This document shows positions 24,335-25,409 of a stretch of 25,409 nucleotides of DNA, in pieces; within the stretch, counting starts at the first letter, position 1; each line of letters starts with the position of its first letter. The notes beneath the pieces were generated by a model that was not told the origin of the DNA, ran no database searches, and worked only from the letters and a program-made list of their open reading frames with translations. The stretch is from positions 1 through 25,409 of the forward strand of contig JACPKR010000028.1 in NCBI GenBank assembly GCA_016186945.1, in the 5' to 3' direction. Made by a program: the position numbers and the translations under genes. This DNA comes from Deltaproteobacteria bacterium. GTDB taxonomy: Bacteria > Bdellovibrionota_B > Oligoflexia > Oligoflexales > Bog-1112.

Positions 24335-25265
24335 CTGCTGATCCTTCAAAAAAAGCACGTATTCCATATGTTTCCAAAATCGACCGTGCCGTGTTGAGAA
24401 AGGGGTTCAAATCGCAACGGGGAGCTTGAAAGGGGGCTTCAATACCAAGCCGTTTCACTTTTCCCAGACCTAATTTATGGTAACGGAGCAACTCTACTCC
24501 CTGAAATTGTTTGCCAGGAAGGTTTTCCAGAAAACGACCCGCCATGTGGACATTTTCCTCATTGTCATTTATCCCCGGAACAACAGGAATTCTTATTGTC
24601 AAAGCTATGTCTTTTCTAAGAAGTGCTTTGATATTGCGAAGGATGGGTTCATTGGGCACACCAGTCACGGCACGGTGGACTTGAGAGTCCATAACCTTCA
24701 TGTCTACAAACATGCTGTCGACGTGATCCGTTAACCGATCCAGCACCTTCCACGGCGCATAGGCAGAACTTTCCATAGCCGTGTTGATCTTTGCTTCATG
24801 ACAAGCCTTGAGCAGGTTCAATGCAAACTCAGCTTGGGATATGGGATCCCCTCCCCCCAGCGTCATCCCCCCATCACTTTCTTCATAGAAGGTGAGGTCC
24901 TGCTTAACGATGTCCAAAACTTCAGCAACGCTCATGAGACGACCGCTTGGGACAAGAGCGTCATGGGGGCACTTTTCAATACATTCCTGCCACGTCAAAC
25001 AAGGGTCATCGCTTTCACCACGTCCGCTATCCAAGACCTCTCTTCTTGTTCTTGCAGCCTTAAGCGGGCAAGCGCTCTCGCTGAGATCGCAGGTTTCACA
25101 CTTTTCTCGGTCGAAGAATAGAGACCTTGATCGTGATTGCCCCTCAGGATTCGAGCACCATAAGCAGGACAGGGGACAGCCTTTAAGAAAGACAAGAGTT
25201 CGAATGCCCGGGCCATCATGAAGCGAAAACTTCTGTATATTGAAAATGAAGCCCGTCATCTTCAT
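24318..25265 (-). CDS. Glycyl radical enzyme activase (radical SAM, CutD-like)
   Basis: This 315-residue radical SAM protein installs the glycyl radical on the downstream enzyme and needs anaerobic conditions. The SAM cluster motif is Cys30-x3-Cys34-x2-Cys37 (CPLSCLWC), preceded by SLHDGPGIRT (14-23), the usual activase signature. A ferredoxin-like insert follows with Cys56, Cys59, Cys66, Cys89, Cys95 and Cys99. That is six cysteines, fewer than the eight expected for two extra [4Fe-4S] clusters. GGGDP (about 140) is the GGEP-type SAM motif. It is the first gene of the operon and overlaps the enzyme gene. ATG at 25265 follows GAAAGG. Confidence 0.92.
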   Translation of the reverse strand: MKMTGFIFNIQKFSLHDGPGIRTLVFLKGCPLSCLWCSNPEGQSRSRSLFFDREKCETCDLSESACPLKAARTRREVLDSGRGESDDPCLTWQECIEKCPHDALVPSGRLMSVAEVLDIVKQDLTFYEESDGGMTLGGGDPISQAEFALNLLKACHEAKINTAMESSAYAPWKVLDRLTDHVDSMFVDMKVMDSQVHRAVTGVPNEPILRNIKALLRKDIALTIRIPVVPGINDNEENVHMAGRFLENLPGKQFQGVELLRYHKLGLGKVKRLGIEAPFQAPRCDLNPFLNTARSILETYGIRAFFEGSADGTYS

Positions 25266-25299
25266 CCAAAAAACCTTTCGGATTAGGTAGGCGCGGAAA

Positions 25300-25342
25300 C
25301 CCCGTCTTAGTCTGATTGCGAAGCTGTCAGACTAAGACGGGG
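25300..25342. repeat. Strong 16-bp inverted repeat in the divergent leader region
   Basis: CCCCGTCTTAGTCTGA (25300-25315) and its perfect complement (25327-25342) flank an 11-base loop. An outer GGCGC/GCGCC pair adds stability after a short mismatch. It lies 35 bases upstream of the activase start and 11 bases upstream of the partial plus-strand gene. It could be an operator, a leader hairpin or another repeat family. There is no T-run on either side for a classic terminator. Confidence 0.85.
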
Positions 25343-25353
25343 AGGAAGCGCCC

Positions 25354-25409
25354 ATGCGTTTAAATCACATAACTGTATCCATCGGCACTATGAACTGTGC
25401 GGCAGTAAC
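25354..25409 (+). CDS. Start of a plus-strand gene cut by the window edge, possibly VOC superfamily
   Basis: ATG at 25354 follows GAGGAAG with a suitable spacer, and the frame is open to the end of the window (18 codons). The visible residues, MRLNHITVSIGTMNCAAV, resemble the first strand and helix of vicinal-oxygen-chelate (glyoxalase-like) proteins, which often start M-x-LNHI. Too little is visible to claim a function. It is divergent from the activase gene and shares the hairpin region with it. Confidence 0.35.
   Translation, partial: MRLNHITVSIGTMNCAAV

Overview
The window looks like the chromosome of a Gram-negative, proteobacterial-type bacterium of roughly middling GC content. The support is an IscR-regulated SUF operon, a RapA-type Swi2/Snf2 ATPase, cobalamin-dependent MetH and prepilin-like proteins with class III-type cleavage motifs. 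It also carries palindromic intergenic repeats of the 'GTCATCCCGCGG...' kind, familiar from alphaproteobacterial and host-associated lineages. I cannot assign a species or class from this sequence. Coding density is high: no gene-free stretch exceeds 300 bases, and almost every longer gap holds a repeat element.

Region 1 (1-5756) begins with a 30-bp tandem array. Next comes a minus-strand, translationally coupled three-gene operon, read right to left: a LeuA/homocitrate-synthase-type acyltransferase, a single-chain LeuC-LeuD-type hydro-lyase, and a PrpF-type double-bond isomerase. A ComA-like (phosphosulfolactate synthase family) gene is transcribed divergently from it. Condensation, dehydration/hydration and isomerisation suggest a chain-elongation or citrate-like pathway acting on an unusual 2-oxoacid, but the substrate is unknown. 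This is the best candidate for an undescribed pathway in the window.

Region 2 (5763-12525) is iron-sulfur assembly. It holds a divergent A-type carrier that has lost its C-terminal CxC ligands, an IscR-type operator, and a plus-strand operon sufB-sufC-sufD-sufU-nfu-nadA-iscR. No cysteine desulfurase is present. The regulator has the Cys92/98/104 pattern of IscR, so feedback on its own operon is likely.

Region 3 (12513-18908, minus strand) holds full-length metH and two paralogous, cysteine-rich prepilin-like genes. Region 4 (19077-25409) holds rapA, then a convergent minus-strand operon of a glycyl-radical-enzyme activase and a CutC-like glycyl radical enzyme. A partial plus-strand gene starts at the right edge.

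A family of small non-coding palindromic elements is scattered through the window (4615-4754, 16182-16329, 18977-19056, 21859-21912, possibly a relic at 6193-6209). One copy has 26-bp terminal inverted repeats and a perfect 6-bp target duplication, so these look like mobile MITE-type elements. They sit directly upstream of two genes and create false N-terminal extensions of their reading frames. A second, unrelated palindrome lies between sufC and sufD, and its outer edge is the same sequence that is tandemly amplified at the left end of the window.
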